The position numbers and the translations under genes are program-made. The notes under the pieces are model-generated. The model did no database searches. It was not told where the DNA came from and worked only from the letters and a program-made list of their open reading frames with translations. From CAIWHR01 sp963788185 (GTDB taxonomy: Bacteria; Pseudomonadota; Gammaproteobacteria; Burkholderiales; Casimicrobiaceae), in NCBI GenBank assembly GCA_963788185.1, contig CAWBGE010000024.1:62001-126000 (forward strand): DNA of 64,000 bases, written 5' to 3'. Positions 42,027 through 50,630 of the stretch are shown here, in pieces. The first letter of the stretch is position 1. Each line of letters begins with the position of its first letter.

Positions 42027-42054
42027 AACTGCACCGCGTGTGGTGCGGCGACGG

Positions 42055-42096
42055 TTTCTGTAGGAGCGCAGCCCCTTCGGGCCGTGCTCAATCGCG
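42055..42096. repeat. REP-like element after ubiD
   Basis: TTTCTGTAGGAGCGCAGCCC followed by CTTCGGGCCGTGCTC shares the TGTAGGAGCG head and hairpin layout of the elements at 651, 52073 and 61783. It lies between the convergent ubiD and yqjK-like genes and overlaps the end of the latter, so it may terminate both. Confidence 0.5.
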
Positions 42097-42369
42097 GCGC
42101 CAGTGGCGCACAATCCGAAACGCGGTGAGCGCCAGTGTCGCGACGCGAAGCCAGCGCGACAGGCGGCGGGTGCCTACCAAGGGCAGCGCGAACCCCATCA
42201 GCGCAGACGCGGTGCCGCGGCCTCTGGCGATCGATTCGGGGGAACGCGGCGGCGAGATCGCCGCCTGCACTTCGCGCAGTCCGAGCGTCACGCGCATGCG
42301 GTCGAGGCTCGCCCGCGTCGCGAGCAATGCCTTGCGATGGGCGTAGTCGCGAGCGGGCAGCGCGCTCAA
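42088..42369 (-). CDS. YqjK-like small protein
   Basis: A 93-residue protein with an Arg-rich start (LPARDYAHRKALLATRASLDRMRVTL) and a hydrophobic C-terminal half ending RIVRHWRRD, the pattern of YqjK-like proteins found after YqjD and YqjE. The proposed start is TTG 42369, which overlaps the TGA of the holin-like gene upstream (TTGA); no better start is in frame close by. Membrane association is inferred from the single hydrophobic segment. Confidence 0.6.
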   Translation of the reverse strand: MSALPARDYAHRKALLATRASLDRMRVTLGLREVQAAISPPRSPESIARGRGTASALMGFALPLVGTRRLSRWLRVATLALTAFRIVRHWRRD

Positions 42370-42773
42370 CGCTCGCTCCCGAAGTGTTCGGCGAGCCATT
42401 GCCGGTCGCGCTCGAGTTCGGCGAGCGTCGCGGCGAACGGCGGGTCGGCGCCCTCGGTGGACTTCAGTCGCCACAGCGCGCCGACGCCGACAATCAGGTG
42501 CAGGATGGCGACGGCGAGCAGGGCCGCATGCCGATGCGCGTCCCAGAAGAACACGACGAAAAGCGCGCAGCACGCGATCCACGCCAGCGCCAGGGCGAGC
42601 ACGGCGACGGCCAGCAACAGCAAACGACGTTTGGCACGGTCGCGACTCTCGTCGAACTCGAGCGCCGCGAGTTCGGCGCGCGTCCGCAGCAGCGCGAGTC
42701 CTGACGCCGCGAGGCGCGCCAGCGAGCCGCGCAGCCCCGTTTCCCGGGCGTGGCCGGACGATGCGTCGTTCAC
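42366..42773 (-). CDS. phage-holin-like/YqjE family membrane protein
   Basis: A 135-residue protein with two membrane helices at about residues 50-72 (RRLLLLAVAVLALALAWIACCALF) and 80-102. A helical stretch, RTRAELAALEFDESRDRAKRR, precedes them, and the C-terminal tail is charged. This is the Holin-X/YqjE pattern; E. coli yqjDEK is induced in stationary phase. It starts with GTG 42773 and is translationally coupled to the downstream small gene. Despite the family name it has no link with phage here. Confidence 0.72.
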   Translation of the reverse strand: MNDASSGHARETGLRGSLARLAASGLALLRTRAELAALEFDESRDRAKRRLLLLAVAVLALALAWIACCALFVVFFWDAHRHAALLAVAILHLIVGVGALWRLKSTEGADPPFAATLAELERDRQWLAEHFGSER

Positions 42774-42787
42774 GACGGGAGGGTCCG

Positions 42788-43099
42788 TCAGCGGCGGTTC
42801 AGCAGCAGTCCGGCGACGAAGCCGATGGCGGCGGCGACGCCAATCGACTGCCAGGGGTGGTCGTGGACGTAGTTGTCGGTGACGCGCGCAGCGGCCTTGG
42901 CCTGATCGATGGCGTGCCCCTCGAGTTCCTGGAGGCGCAGCTTCGCATGCAGGAGCTTGGACTCGACCTGCTCGCGCAGATCCCGCGCCTTGTCGCCGGT
43001 CTCGCCGGCAGCGCGCTTCAGCATGTCTTCGGCCTCGCTGAGGACGGCGGCGAAGTCTTCGATGATCTGCTCACGCGTGCGATCGATATTGATGGTCAT
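42788..43099 (-). CDS. YqjD/ElaB-family (DUF883) membrane-anchored protein
   Basis: A 103-residue protein: an amphipathic helix with many Glu/Lys/Arg residues (FAAVLSEAEDMLKRAAGETGDKARDLREQVESKL) and a C-terminal tail anchor, DHPWQSIGVAAAIGFVAGLLLNRR, typical of DUF883. E. coli YqjD ties ribosomes to the membrane in stationary phase. ATG 43099 is chosen since MTINIDRTREQI is the domain start; the frame upstream adds nothing. First gene of the yqjD-yqjE-yqjK-like run on this strand. Confidence 0.82.
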   Translation of the reverse strand: MTINIDRTREQIIEDFAAVLSEAEDMLKRAAGETGDKARDLREQVESKLLHAKLRLQELEGHAIDQAKAAARVTDNYVHDHPWQSIGVAAAIGFVAGLLLNRR

Positions 43100-43284
43100 G
43101 GAAGCTCCCCATTGACTGGTTGACGAGGGCCCGGAACGGCAGGGTCGCGCAACAAGTATAGCCACCCTTTGCGTCCCGATGCAGGTTATGCGACAGTAAT
43201 TCGACCGCCGCCCGGCGCTGGAGGTTCAGTGCCGGGATGCTGGATCTGCGGCGTCTCGCCGCAGCGTCGACCCTCGGACCTTCG

Positions 43285-43758
43285 ATGACTGCCCCCAAAC
43301 TGCCCGCACTCGATCCTCTCGCCGTCGCCGAACTGCGCGGCTCCGGCTATCCCGAGCCCTTCCGTTCGCGCATGGGCGATCGGGTCAAGCGCAAGCTCGG
43401 CGATGCCCTGGGGCTGACGCGCTTCGGCGTCAACCTGGTCACGCTGGGACCGGGCGGGCAATCCGCCCTGCGCCATTGGCATACGCTGGAGGACGAATTC
43501 GTCTACGTCCTGGACGGCGAACTGGTGCTGGTCACCAACGACGGCGAGCAGGTGCTCTCCGCCGGAATGTGCGCCGGCTACCCATGCGGCAAGCGCGACG
43601 CGCATCATCTCGCCAATCGCAGCGACCGGGTTGCCTCGTACCTCGAGGTCGGCAACCGCATCGATGGCGACAACGCGTTCTACCCTGACGACGATCTCAT
43701 GTGGTGCGAGGACGAGGCCGGGGTCTTCGCCGCGCACAAGGACGGACGACGGTATTGA
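43285..43758 (+). CDS. cupin-domain protein
   Basis: A 157-residue single-domain cupin. Motif 1 is ALRHWHTLEDEFVYVLDGELVLVT (His-x-His and Glu), and motif 2 is GYPCGKRDAHHLANRS with the last metal His. The C-terminus DDDLMWCEDEAGVFAAHKDG recurs in small proteobacterial cupins without known function. It probably binds a divalent metal. ATG 43285 is chosen over one at 43237 because the domain begins soon after it. It has no operon partner. Confidence 0.78.
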   Translation: MTAPKLPALDPLAVAELRGSGYPEPFRSRMGDRVKRKLGDALGLTRFGVNLVTLGPGGQSALRHWHTLEDEFVYVLDGELVLVTNDGEQVLSAGMCAGYPCGKRDAHHLANRSDRVASYLEVGNRIDGDNAFYPDDDLMWCEDEAGVFAAHKDGRRY

Positions 43759-43860
43759 GCGACGAATGGCGGCAAGGGTGATTGAATCGCCGCGCCGGTG
43801 GCCGCATATTGGGAACCGCGGCCAACCCGGCCGCACACTTCCCTGAAGGAACCTTGATCC

Positions 43861-44286
43861 ATGGCCGACTATCCCGCACCCAATGTCATCGATGCTGGCC
43901 GCGCGCCGGTTTCGGGCGCGCTGTTGGCCTATCTGCTGTTCGGCATCGCCGCCTTCGTGGCGCTGGTGTCGGCCGGCGGGCTCGTCGTTGCGGCGCCGCT
44001 AATGGGCCTGCTCGGGATCGTCGGCGTCATCGTCGCCTACGTGAAGAGCGACGAGGCGCAGGGCACCTGGGTCGCGTCGCACCTGCGCTGGCTCATCCGC
44101 ACCTTCTGGTATTCGACGCTGTGGGGCGTCGTCGGGGCGATCATCTACGTGCTGCTGTTCGTCGTCTTCCTGCTGGGGGTGCTGCTCGCCCACCTGATCT
44201 GGGGCGCGGCGTCGATCTGGGTGATCTACCGCGTCATCCGCGGTTACCTGCTGTTCAAGGACAACCGGCCCGTTCCGGGGATGTAG
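43861..44286 (+). CDS. DUF4870-like membrane protein
   Basis: A 141-residue protein with three to four hydrophobic helices (LLAYLLFGIAAFVALVSAGGLVV, GLLGIVGVIVAYV, GVVGAIIYVLLFVVFLLGVLLAHLIW) and the charged middle KSDEAQGTWVASHLRWLIRTFWYS, a pattern common to small Tic20/DUF4870-like proteins in Burkholderiales. AAGGAACC precedes the ATG. No function is known. It is monocistronic and convergent with dacB. Confidence 0.7.
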   Translation: MADYPAPNVIDAGRAPVSGALLAYLLFGIAAFVALVSAGGLVVAAPLMGLLGIVGVIVAYVKSDEAQGTWVASHLRWLIRTFWYSTLWGVVGAIIYVLLFVVFLLGVLLAHLIWGAASIWVIYRVIRGYLLFKDNRPVPGM

Positions 44287-44364
44287 TCCGGGGCCTGCCA
44301 ACGCTGCAGGAGATTTCGCGCCGGGCGCGGGCAGCGCGTCCAGACTCGCGGCGGCGGGGGGTGC

Positions 44365-45810
44365 TCAGCGCTGCTGTGCAGGGGTCCAGACGGCGGCGTT
44401 CGAGTAGACCCATTGCACCAGCGTGTCGAGTGCGCCCTGCACCTGTGCCGCGTTCGGGTGGTTGACCATCGCGACGACGATCCAGCGCCGGCCGTTGGCA
44501 TCGAGCACGTACCCGGCGACGGCACGCACGCCTTCGAGCGTGCCGGTCTTGAGCATTCCCTGGCCTGCCACGCTGCCGTTCTGGAACCGGCGCTGCAACG
44601 TGCCATCGGTGGCGGTGACGGCGAGCGAACTGGCGAACTCGTCGCGGACGCGGCTGCCGTCCGCTGCGCGCAGCAGTCGCGCGAGACTGCCGGCGCTGAT
44701 GCGCTCGCGGCGCGAAAGCCCGGACCCGTTGTCGAGCACGAGTTCGGGCATCCGCAGCTTCTTCCCGGCGAGCCAGCGGTGGACGGCCTCGGTGGACTTG
44801 GCGGTCGTTGCCGGTGGCGGCGCGATCGTCGTGCCGAGCGTCAGGAAGACCTGCCGCGCCATCACGTTGTTGGAGAGCTTGTTGATGTCGCGGACGATGT
44901 CGTAGAGCGGCGCCGATTCGACTTGCGCGAACGGAAGCGCGTTCGGCGGCGCCGTTCCGTTCTTCCAGCCGCCGGCAAAGCGACCGCCCGCAGCCCGGAA
45001 ATACGTCTCGAACATGCCGTGCACGTACGTTGGGTGATCGAGCAGTGCTATCCACCACTCGCGATCGCCGCAGGACACCGGGTAGGCGCCGCCGAAGCGG
45101 ACGCTCGCAGACGCGCCGTCGTTGGCGAATGCGGCGCCGAGGACGGCACGCCAGTCGCCGCAGCCGCCCGCAGCGGAAGGCGGCGCCGGCCCCACGATCA
45201 CGCGCGCCAGTGACGGTTCGACGCGGACGTCGATCGCATCGCCCTTGGCATTCGGGGCGAACGCGAACCTGACAGCCTTGAAATTGACGAGCAATGCGTC
45301 GGGGCCGACGTTGTAGGGTTTGAGCGGCTCGCTGTCGAAGCGGGAAGCATCGTGCGGGTCCGTCGCGAAGAACGAGCGGTCGAGCACCAGATCGCCATCG
45401 AGAGCGGCGAGTCCGCGGTCTCTCAAGGCGGACATGAACGCCTGCCATTGCTCCAGCGTCAGCTTGGGGTCGCCGTAGCCCTTCAGAACCAGATTGCCGC
45501 GCAGGACGCCGTTTTCCAGCGGGCCGTCGAGATAGGCCTCGGTCTTCCAGCGATAGTCGGCGCCGAGCAATTCCAGCGCGGCCAGGCTGGTGACGAGCTT
45601 CATCACCGATGCGGGGTTGAACGCCTTGTCCGCCTGATGCGCGAACAGGGGCCGCGCAGTGCCCGCCTCCTGCACGACGAGGCCGACGGCGGTCATCGGC
45701 ACGCGGGCGTCGAGGAAAGCGCGTGTCACCGAACGCGGCACCACGGCGAGCGCCGGCGCGGCGATGGCGAACGCGGCGATGGCGATGGCGATGGCAAGTG
45801 CGCGTCTCAT
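44365..45810 (-). CDS. dacB: D-alanyl-D-alanine carboxypeptidase/endopeptidase (PBP4 type)
   Basis: A 481-residue class C penicillin-binding protein. A signal peptide spans residues 1-22. The three active-site motifs are S68-V-M-K71 (NPASVMKL), SNN (KLSNNVMARQ), and KTG (GMLKTGTLEGV). It trims or cleaves peptidoglycan cross-bridges in the periplasm. The signal-peptide core, AIAIAIAAFAIAA, is encoded by three tandem hexamers (45775-45792). ATG 45810 starts the signal peptide directly. It is the last gene of a minus-strand run with the hydratase, pip and bioA. Confidence 0.9.
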   Translation of the reverse strand: MRRALAIAIAIAAFAIAAPALAVVPRSVTRAFLDARVPMTAVGLVVQEAGTARPLFAHQADKAFNPASVMKLVTSLAALELLGADYRWKTEAYLDGPLENGVLRGNLVLKGYGDPKLTLEQWQAFMSALRDRGLAALDGDLVLDRSFFATDPHDASRFDSEPLKPYNVGPDALLVNFKAVRFAFAPNAKGDAIDVRVEPSLARVIVGPAPPSAAGGCGDWRAVLGAAFANDGASASVRFGGAYPVSCGDREWWIALLDHPTYVHGMFETYFRAAGGRFAGGWKNGTAPPNALPFAQVESAPLYDIVRDINKLSNNVMARQVFLTLGTTIAPPPATTAKSTEAVHRWLAGKKLRMPELVLDNGSGLSRRERISAGSLARLLRAADGSRVRDEFASSLAVTATDGTLQRRFQNGSVAGQGMLKTGTLEGVRAVAGYVLDANGRRWIVVAMVNHPNAAQVQGALDTLVQWVYSNAAVWTPAQQR

Positions 45811-45841
45811 GCCGGCAGTCGGTTTCAAGAGGGGATTCGGG

Positions 45842-47164
45842 TCACGCGAGGTCGAGAATCTCACCGGTGCGCTCGACCAGCAGCGCGAACTCGGCGTCGG
45901 TCAGCACGTAGGGCGGCATGAAATAGACGGTGCTGCCGATCGGGCGCAGCAGCAGCTCGCGCGCGAGTCCTTCGGCAAAGCACCAGCGCGCGAAATCCGG
46001 CCGCGACGTCTCGACGTCGAACGCGATGATCATGCCGCGCTGCCGGAAGTTCCGCACCCGGGCATGGCGGGCGAGCGGGGCCGCAGCGACCGACCAGCGC
46101 TGCGCCCGGTCGCGGTTGGCGGCGACCACATCGTCATCGCGGAAGATGTCGAGCACGGCAAGCGCTGCGCGGCAGGCGAGCGCGTTGCCGGTATAGGAGT
46201 GCGAATGCAGGAAGCCGCGCGCCGGATCGTCGTCGTAGAACGCTTCGTAGACGGCGTCGGTGCACAGCACGGCCGAAAGCGGCAGGTAACCGCCGGTGAT
46301 CCCTTTGGACAGGCAGAGAAGATCGGGGGACGCGGTGCGCGCCTGTTCCCACGCGAAGAGGCTTCCGGTCCGGCCGAAGCCGGTCATGATCTCGTCGGCG
46401 ATCAGCAGCACCCCGAAGCGGGTGCAGAGCTCGCGGGCGAGGGCGAGGTAATGCGCGTCGTACATCACCATCCCCGACGCGCCCTGCACCAGCGGCTCGA
46501 CAATCAGCGCCGCGGTGGTCGCGTGATGCAGGGCGAGATGCGCCTCGAGCGCCGCGGCCGCGCGCGCGGCGACGTCGCGCGCGCCTTCGCCGGGCTGCGC
46601 GTGCCTCGGGTCCGGGCACGGCACAAGCGCATTCCGGTGCAGCAGCGGCGCATAGGCGTCGCGAAACATCGCCACGTCGGTGACGGACAGCGCACCCAGC
46701 GTCTCCCCGTGATAGCCGCCTTCGAGGCTCACGAAGCCGGTCTTTTCCGGCCGCCCCCGGTTGCTCCAGTAATGGAACGCCATCTTGAGCGCGATCTCGG
46801 TCGCCGACGCGCCATCGGAGCCGTAGAACGCATGTCCGAGACCGCGCGGCGCCAGCGCTGCCAGCTGCTCCGAGAGTTCGACCACGCTCCGGTGCGTGAA
46901 GCCGGCGAGCATCGCGTGTTCGAGCGTTCCCATCTGATCTGCCAGCGCGGCGTTGATGCGCGGATTGGCGTGGCCGAACAGATTGACCCACCACGAACTC
47001 ACCGCATCGAGGTAACGCCGTCCGTTGAAATCGTGGAGCCAGACGCCTTCGCCGCGGGCGATCGGAACGATCGGCAGCGACGCATGCACTTTCATCTGCG
47101 TGCACGGGTGCCACACCGCGCGCCGGCTGCGCAGCAGCCATTCGTGATTCGCGTCGCCGCTCAT
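45842..47164 (-). CDS. bioA: adenosylmethionine-8-amino-7-oxononanoate aminotransferase
   Basis: A 440-residue class III PLP aminotransferase of biotin synthesis. VWHPCTQMKVH at the N-terminus and SSWWVNLFGHANPRINAALADQ are specific to BioA. PLP contacts include GSDGASATEIALKMAFHYW and LIADEIMTGFGRTG, with the Schiff-base Lys in CLSKGITGGYLPL. HSHSYTGNALACRAAL follows. It uses SAM as the amino donor. The other bio genes are not in the window. It lies 15 bases after pip and 31 before dacB. Confidence 0.95.
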   Translation of the reverse strand: MSGDANHEWLLRSRRAVWHPCTQMKVHASLPIVPIARGEGVWLHDFNGRRYLDAVSSWWVNLFGHANPRINAALADQMGTLEHAMLAGFTHRSVVELSEQLAALAPRGLGHAFYGSDGASATEIALKMAFHYWSNRGRPEKTGFVSLEGGYHGETLGALSVTDVAMFRDAYAPLLHRNALVPCPDPRHAQPGEGARDVAARAAAALEAHLALHHATTAALIVEPLVQGASGMVMYDAHYLALARELCTRFGVLLIADEIMTGFGRTGSLFAWEQARTASPDLLCLSKGITGGYLPLSAVLCTDAVYEAFYDDDPARGFLHSHSYTGNALACRAALAVLDIFRDDDVVAANRDRAQRWSVAAAPLARHARVRNFRQRGMIIAFDVETSRPDFARWCFAEGLARELLLRPIGSTVYFMPPYVLTDAEFALLVERTGEILDLA

Positions 47165-47179
47165 CGCCGGGGCCGTTCC

Positions 47180-48199
47180 TCACGGACGCCGCGCAGAGCC
47201 GGCGTCGGCGAGCAGGTCGGCAAGCCTCACGCGCATGCGCTCCGTCGCCGCCACGAGTTCGCGCAATGTGCCGGGCTCGCGCACCGAGTGACCGGCGTCG
47301 GGGATCACGAGGTATTCCGCCTCGGGCCAGGCGCGCGCGAGCGCGTCGGCAGTCACCGGCGGACAGACGATGTCGTAGCGGCCCTGGACGATGGTGCAGG
47401 GCAGGTGACGGATGCGATCGACCTGCTGCAGCAGTTCGTCATCGGAGAGAAAGGCGCGATTGACGAAGTAGTGGGCTTCGATGCGGGCGATGGCGAGGGA
47501 TGCGGCAGCGTCGCCGCCGGCGCCGGAGGTTGCTGCCGGCAGGAGCGTCACGCACGCCGCCTCGTAGCGGTCCCAGGCGATGGCGGCCGGCAAGTGGATT
47601 GCGGGATCGGGATCGATCAGCCGGCGGTAATAGCTGCCGAGCAGGTCGGCGCGCTCGACTTCCGGCAGGAACCCGGCGAAGGCGCGCCAGGCCTCCGGGA
47701 ACACCACGCGCATACCCTCCATGAACCAGTCGATTTCCTGCGGTCGGGCGAGAAAGACGCCGCGCAGCACGAGGCCCAGGCAGCGCTCGGGATAGGCCTG
47801 CGCGTAGGCAAGCGCAAGCGTCGAGCCCCAGGAACCACCGAACAGCAGCCAGCGCTCGACGTTGAGATGCGCGCGCAACCGCTCCATGTCCGAAATCAGG
47901 TGCCAGGTCGTGTTGTCGGTGATCTCGGCATTGGGCCCGGACCGTCCCGCGCCGCGTTGGTCGAACAGGATGATCCGCCAGAACGCCGGGTCGAAGAACT
48001 GGCGATGGTAAGGAAGGCAGCCGCCGCCGGGACCGCCATGCAGGAAGACCACCGGCACGCCATACGGATTGCCGCTGACCTCCCAGTACAGCGCGTGCCG
48101 CATGTCGACCGCAAGCTGGCCGGTGACGTGCGGCTCGAGTTCCGGAAACAGGGGATCCGGGGGGGCGGCATGGGAGGGCGCCGCGAAGAGTGTGGGCAT
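47180..48199 (-). CDS. pip: proline iminopeptidase (alpha/beta hydrolase, peptidase S33)
   Basis: A 339-residue enzyme removing N-terminal proline from peptides. Family-specific blocks are the oxyanion motif FLHGGPGGG, IILFDQRGAGRSGPNAE, nucleophile S123 in GGSWGSTLALAYAQAYPE, and VQGRYDIVCPP with the Asp, then DAGHS with the His. DNTTWHLISDMERLR is also typical. There is no signal peptide, so it is cytosolic. It lies between the hydratase and bioA with short gaps of 15-21 bases. Confidence 0.92.
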   Translation of the reverse strand: MPTLFAAPSHAAPPDPLFPELEPHVTGQLAVDMRHALYWEVSGNPYGVPVVFLHGGPGGGCLPYHRQFFDPAFWRIILFDQRGAGRSGPNAEITDNTTWHLISDMERLRAHLNVERWLLFGGSWGSTLALAYAQAYPERCLGLVLRGVFLARPQEIDWFMEGMRVVFPEAWRAFAGFLPEVERADLLGSYYRRLIDPDPAIHLPAAIAWDRYEAACVTLLPAATSGAGGDAAASLAIARIEAHYFVNRAFLSDDELLQQVDRIRHLPCTIVQGRYDIVCPPVTADALARAWPEAEYLVIPDAGHSVREPGTLRELVAATERMRVRLADLLADAGSARRP

Positions 48200-48220
48200 G
48201 GCGTGCGTGGTCCGCAGAGA

Positions 48221-49024
48221 TTACTTGTCGCGCCGCCGAAATTCGACGTCGATGGTTCCGAGATCTCCGAACCGCACTGCAAGCGCGGTGGCGAGCGGAA
48301 CGCTGAGCACGCCGGCGTACGAGCCGGTGGTGACGATCTGCCCGGCCGCGAGCCCCCTGCCGCCCCAGCGTGCCGAACCCAACTCGTTGGCGAGCCACAC
48401 CAGCGGGCGCAGCGGATGGCCGTCGGGGTGGCGTCCCTCCCGCGAAAGCATCGGGCCCCCGGCGCCGCCGACCGTCAGCGGTAGGGCGGCGAGCGATCGC
48501 TGCCACGCATCCGCGACCACCGGGCCGAGGTAGAGTCCCTGGTTGTTGCCGTTGTCGGCCAGCATCTCGACGGATGTCAGATCGGCGGGGTCGGCATACC
48601 GGCAACCGATGAGTTCGAGCACCAGCCGCACCTCGCCCACCGCCGCGCGCACCTCGTCTTCGGTATAAGGCGCCGCGCGTGCCGGAAGGTCGCGCGCCAG
48701 CACGCAGGCAATCTCCGGTTCGATGGCGGCCGCAGCGTCGACCGGGTACACGGCGACGGGTGAGTGGCGGTAGATCAGTTCGGCAAAGATCGGCGCCACG
48801 ATCGTCTTGCCCGCAGCCGGGAGCGAGCACTTCCAGCCCCCGATGGGTGCATGCAGGATCGTTGCGACGCGCTGCTGGATGGCGATGGCATCGCTTGCGT
48901 CCGCCGGCCGGAGTTCCGGAGCCAGCCGTTCGGCGGGGCGGCCGGTGGCTCGCGCGGCAGCGAGATGATGGGCGGCGGCGTCGATGGCAGCGGCGGAAAG
49001 CGGCGCCGAAGGGTTATCGGGCAT
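48221..49024 (-). CDS. 2-oxopent-4-enoate hydratase-like protein (FAH superfamily)
   Basis: A 267-residue member of the 2-keto-4-pentenoate hydratase branch (MhpD/XylJ-like) of the fumarylacetoacetate hydrolase superfamily. GGWKCSLPAAG, the metal-site IEPEIACVLARDLPAR (ExE), and VTTGSYAGVLSVPLATALAVRFGDLGTIDVEF are the markers. It would hydrate a 2-oxo-4-enoate, but no ring-cleavage enzymes are nearby, so the physiological substrate is open. ATG 49024 begins the conserved region; the frame further upstream runs through the phosphoesterase remnant in another phase and is not coding. Confidence 0.82.
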   Translation of the reverse strand: MPDNPSAPLSAAAIDAAAHHLAAARATGRPAERLAPELRPADASDAIAIQQRVATILHAPIGGWKCSLPAAGKTIVAPIFAELIYRHSPVAVYPVDAAAAIEPEIACVLARDLPARAAPYTEDEVRAAVGEVRLVLELIGCRYADPADLTSVEMLADNGNNQGLYLGPVVADAWQRSLAALPLTVGGAGGPMLSREGRHPDGHPLRPLVWLANELGSARWGGRGLAAGQIVTTGSYAGVLSVPLATALAVRFGDLGTIDVEFRRRDK

Positions 49025-49146
49025 CGGATTGCTCCCTGATGACGAGGGGACTTCAGGTGGCGGCTTCGCAGCGCGGGATTGCGCGCACGCGGCCGCGTAA
49101 AGGCACCGATGATACGCGCGTGGGAGGATGGTGATCGACCCAGCGG

Positions 49147-49323
49147 TCAGCGGTGACAGGTGCCCCGGCCCGCATCGCGCGGGGGGCCGCCGCCGATCGG
49201 CGCGAATTGCTCGTAGATGTGGTCGTGCCCCGACAGCACGATGTCCACGCCACCGGCGTGCAAGGCGCCGAACACCCTGGCCATGCGCGCGTCGCCGGGC
49301 CTGCACGACCTGGTGCGGTCGCG
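49147..49323 (-). pseudogene. C-terminal remnant of a metallophosphoesterase
   Basis: On the minus strand 58 codons between two stops encode MARVFGALHAGGVDIVLSGHD followed by HIYEQFAPIGGG, the GHDHxYE metal-binding tail of calcineurin-like or purple-acid phosphatases. The fragment ends in a stop at 49147-49149. Upstream the frame is closed by TGA (49324-49326), and no N-terminal metal motifs were seen. It is a decayed 3' end, lying in the 414-base gap between the hydratase and the dehydratase genes. Confidence 0.6.
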
Positions 49324-49326
49324 TCA

Positions 49327-49356
49327 TTCGGCCACACTCGAATCAGGTTCTATAAT
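49327..49356 (+). promoter_or_regulatory. sigma-70-type promoter of the dehydratase gene
   Basis: A perfect TATAAT (49351-49356) has a weak TTCGGC (49327-49332) 18 bases upstream. It lies inside an open frame continuous with the downstream gene, including an ATG at 49354, so it indicates that translation must begin later, at ATG 49439. Confidence 0.5.
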
Positions 49357-49438
49357 GGCGGGTCGACTGTCGGTGCCGGCCTTGTTGGCTCCTGCCCGCG
49401 CCGGCCCGACGCCCGAATCGTATGCAAAGGTCCCCCCG

Positions 49439-50620
49439 ATGAAATCCCGTCTTGTCGCGGCCGCCTGTCTGCCGGCCGATCGCGACCGAGCTGTTCTGGT
49501 CGGTCGTGCCTGGTCGCCGGAACTGCGTGGTCCGGTGCTCGTCGCCGTCCGCGGTGATGCGCTTTACGATCTTTCCCGCGTTGCGCCGACGATGCGCGAC
49601 CTCCTCGAGCTGGAGCATCCTGTGGCAGCGATTCGCGCGGCGTCAAACCCGCCGCGGCTCGGTGCGCTGGAGGCCGTGCTCGCCAACTCGTCGGAGCGCG
49701 AGCGCGATCCGCACGCGCCCTGGCTTGCGGCACCTTGCGACCTGCAGGCGATCAAGGCGGCGGGAGTCACCTTCGTCGCCAGCATGCTGGAGCGCGTGAT
49801 CGAGGAACAGGCGCGAGGCGACCCGGCCAGGGCGGTGGCCGTGCGGCGCTCGATCGTGGCGGTCATCGGCGATAACCTCGCCTCGGTCCGTCCGGGCTCC
49901 CCCGAATCCGCGCGGCTCAAGGAGGTGCTGATCGGCGAGAAGGTGTGGTCGCAGTACCTCGAAGTCGGCATCGGACCCGACGCGGAGATCTTCACCAAGT
50001 CGCAGCCGATGTCGGCGGTAGGCACCGGCGCGGATGTCGGCATCCACCCCAAGTCCGAGTGGAACAACCCCGAGCCGGAGATCGTCCTGGCGGTGAACAG
50101 CGCCGGCCGCACGGTCGGCGCGACGCTCGGCAACGACGTCAACCTGCGCGATATCGAGGGCCGAAGCGCGCTGCTGCTCGGCAAGGCCAAGGACAACAAC
50201 GCGTCCTGCGCCATCGGTCCGTTCATCCGGCTTTTCGACGAACACTTCGGCATCGACGACGTGCGCCGTTGCGAACTTTCGATGCGCGTCGACGGTCCGG
50301 AGGGCTTCGTGCTCGACGGGGCGAGTTCGATGGCAAAGATCAGCCGCGATCCGCTCGATCTCGTCGCGCAGGCCATCGGCGCCAATCACCAGTACCCGGA
50401 CGGTTTCCTGCTTTTCCTGGGCACGATGTTCGCGCCGACCAAGGACCGTCTGGCGCCCGGACAAGGATTCACACATGTCGTCGGCGACGTCGTCACGGTG
50501 TCGACGCCGCTGCTCGGCGCACTGGTCAACCGCGTCGATCGCACCGACGCGGTGGCACCGTGGACTTTCGGCGCCGCCGCGCTGATGCGCAATCTCGCGC
50601 AACGAGGCTTGCTTTCCTGA
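49439..50620 (+). CDS. 2-keto-3-deoxy-pentonate dehydratase (XylX-like, FAH superfamily)
   Basis: A 393-residue FAH-fold enzyme matching Caulobacter XylX in length and blocks: LQAIKAAGVTFVASMLERVIEEQARGDP, VWSQYLEVGIGPDAEIFTKSQPMS, WNNPEPEIVLAV, LGNDVNLRDIEGRSALLL, GKAKDNNASCAIGPFIRLFDE, and ANHQYPDGFLLFLGTMFAP. It would convert 2-keto-3-deoxy-D-xylonate or L-arabinonate to 2-oxoglutarate semialdehyde, and the next gene encodes the matching aldehyde dehydrogenase. ATG 49439 is preferred because the TATAAT at 49351 lies within the upstream frame and AAAGG (49426-49430) precedes it. Confidence 0.87.
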   Translation: MKSRLVAAACLPADRDRAVLVGRAWSPELRGPVLVAVRGDALYDLSRVAPTMRDLLELEHPVAAIRAASNPPRLGALEAVLANSSERERDPHAPWLAAPCDLQAIKAAGVTFVASMLERVIEEQARGDPARAVAVRRSIVAVIGDNLASVRPGSPESARLKEVLIGEKVWSQYLEVGIGPDAEIFTKSQPMSAVGTGADVGIHPKSEWNNPEPEIVLAVNSAGRTVGATLGNDVNLRDIEGRSALLLGKAKDNNASCAIGPFIRLFDEHFGIDDVRRCELSMRVDGPEGFVLDGASSMAKISRDPLDLVAQAIGANHQYPDGFLLFLGTMFAPTKDRLAPGQGFTHVVGDVVTVSTPLLGALVNRVDRTDAVAPWTFGAAALMRNLAQRGLLS

Positions 50621-50630
50621 GGATCGAACC

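Noticed and set aside
42366..43099. Prophage signal from the holin-like gene
   Set aside because: The gene sits in a yqjDEK-type stress set with no other phage genes, so the holin name reflects only family nomenclature.
45659..48484. 941-codon open frame on the plus strand opposite dacB, bioA and pip
   Set aside because: It is antisense to three clear genes, is rich in Arg, His and Gly without domain motifs, and arises from the high GC content of the opposite strand.
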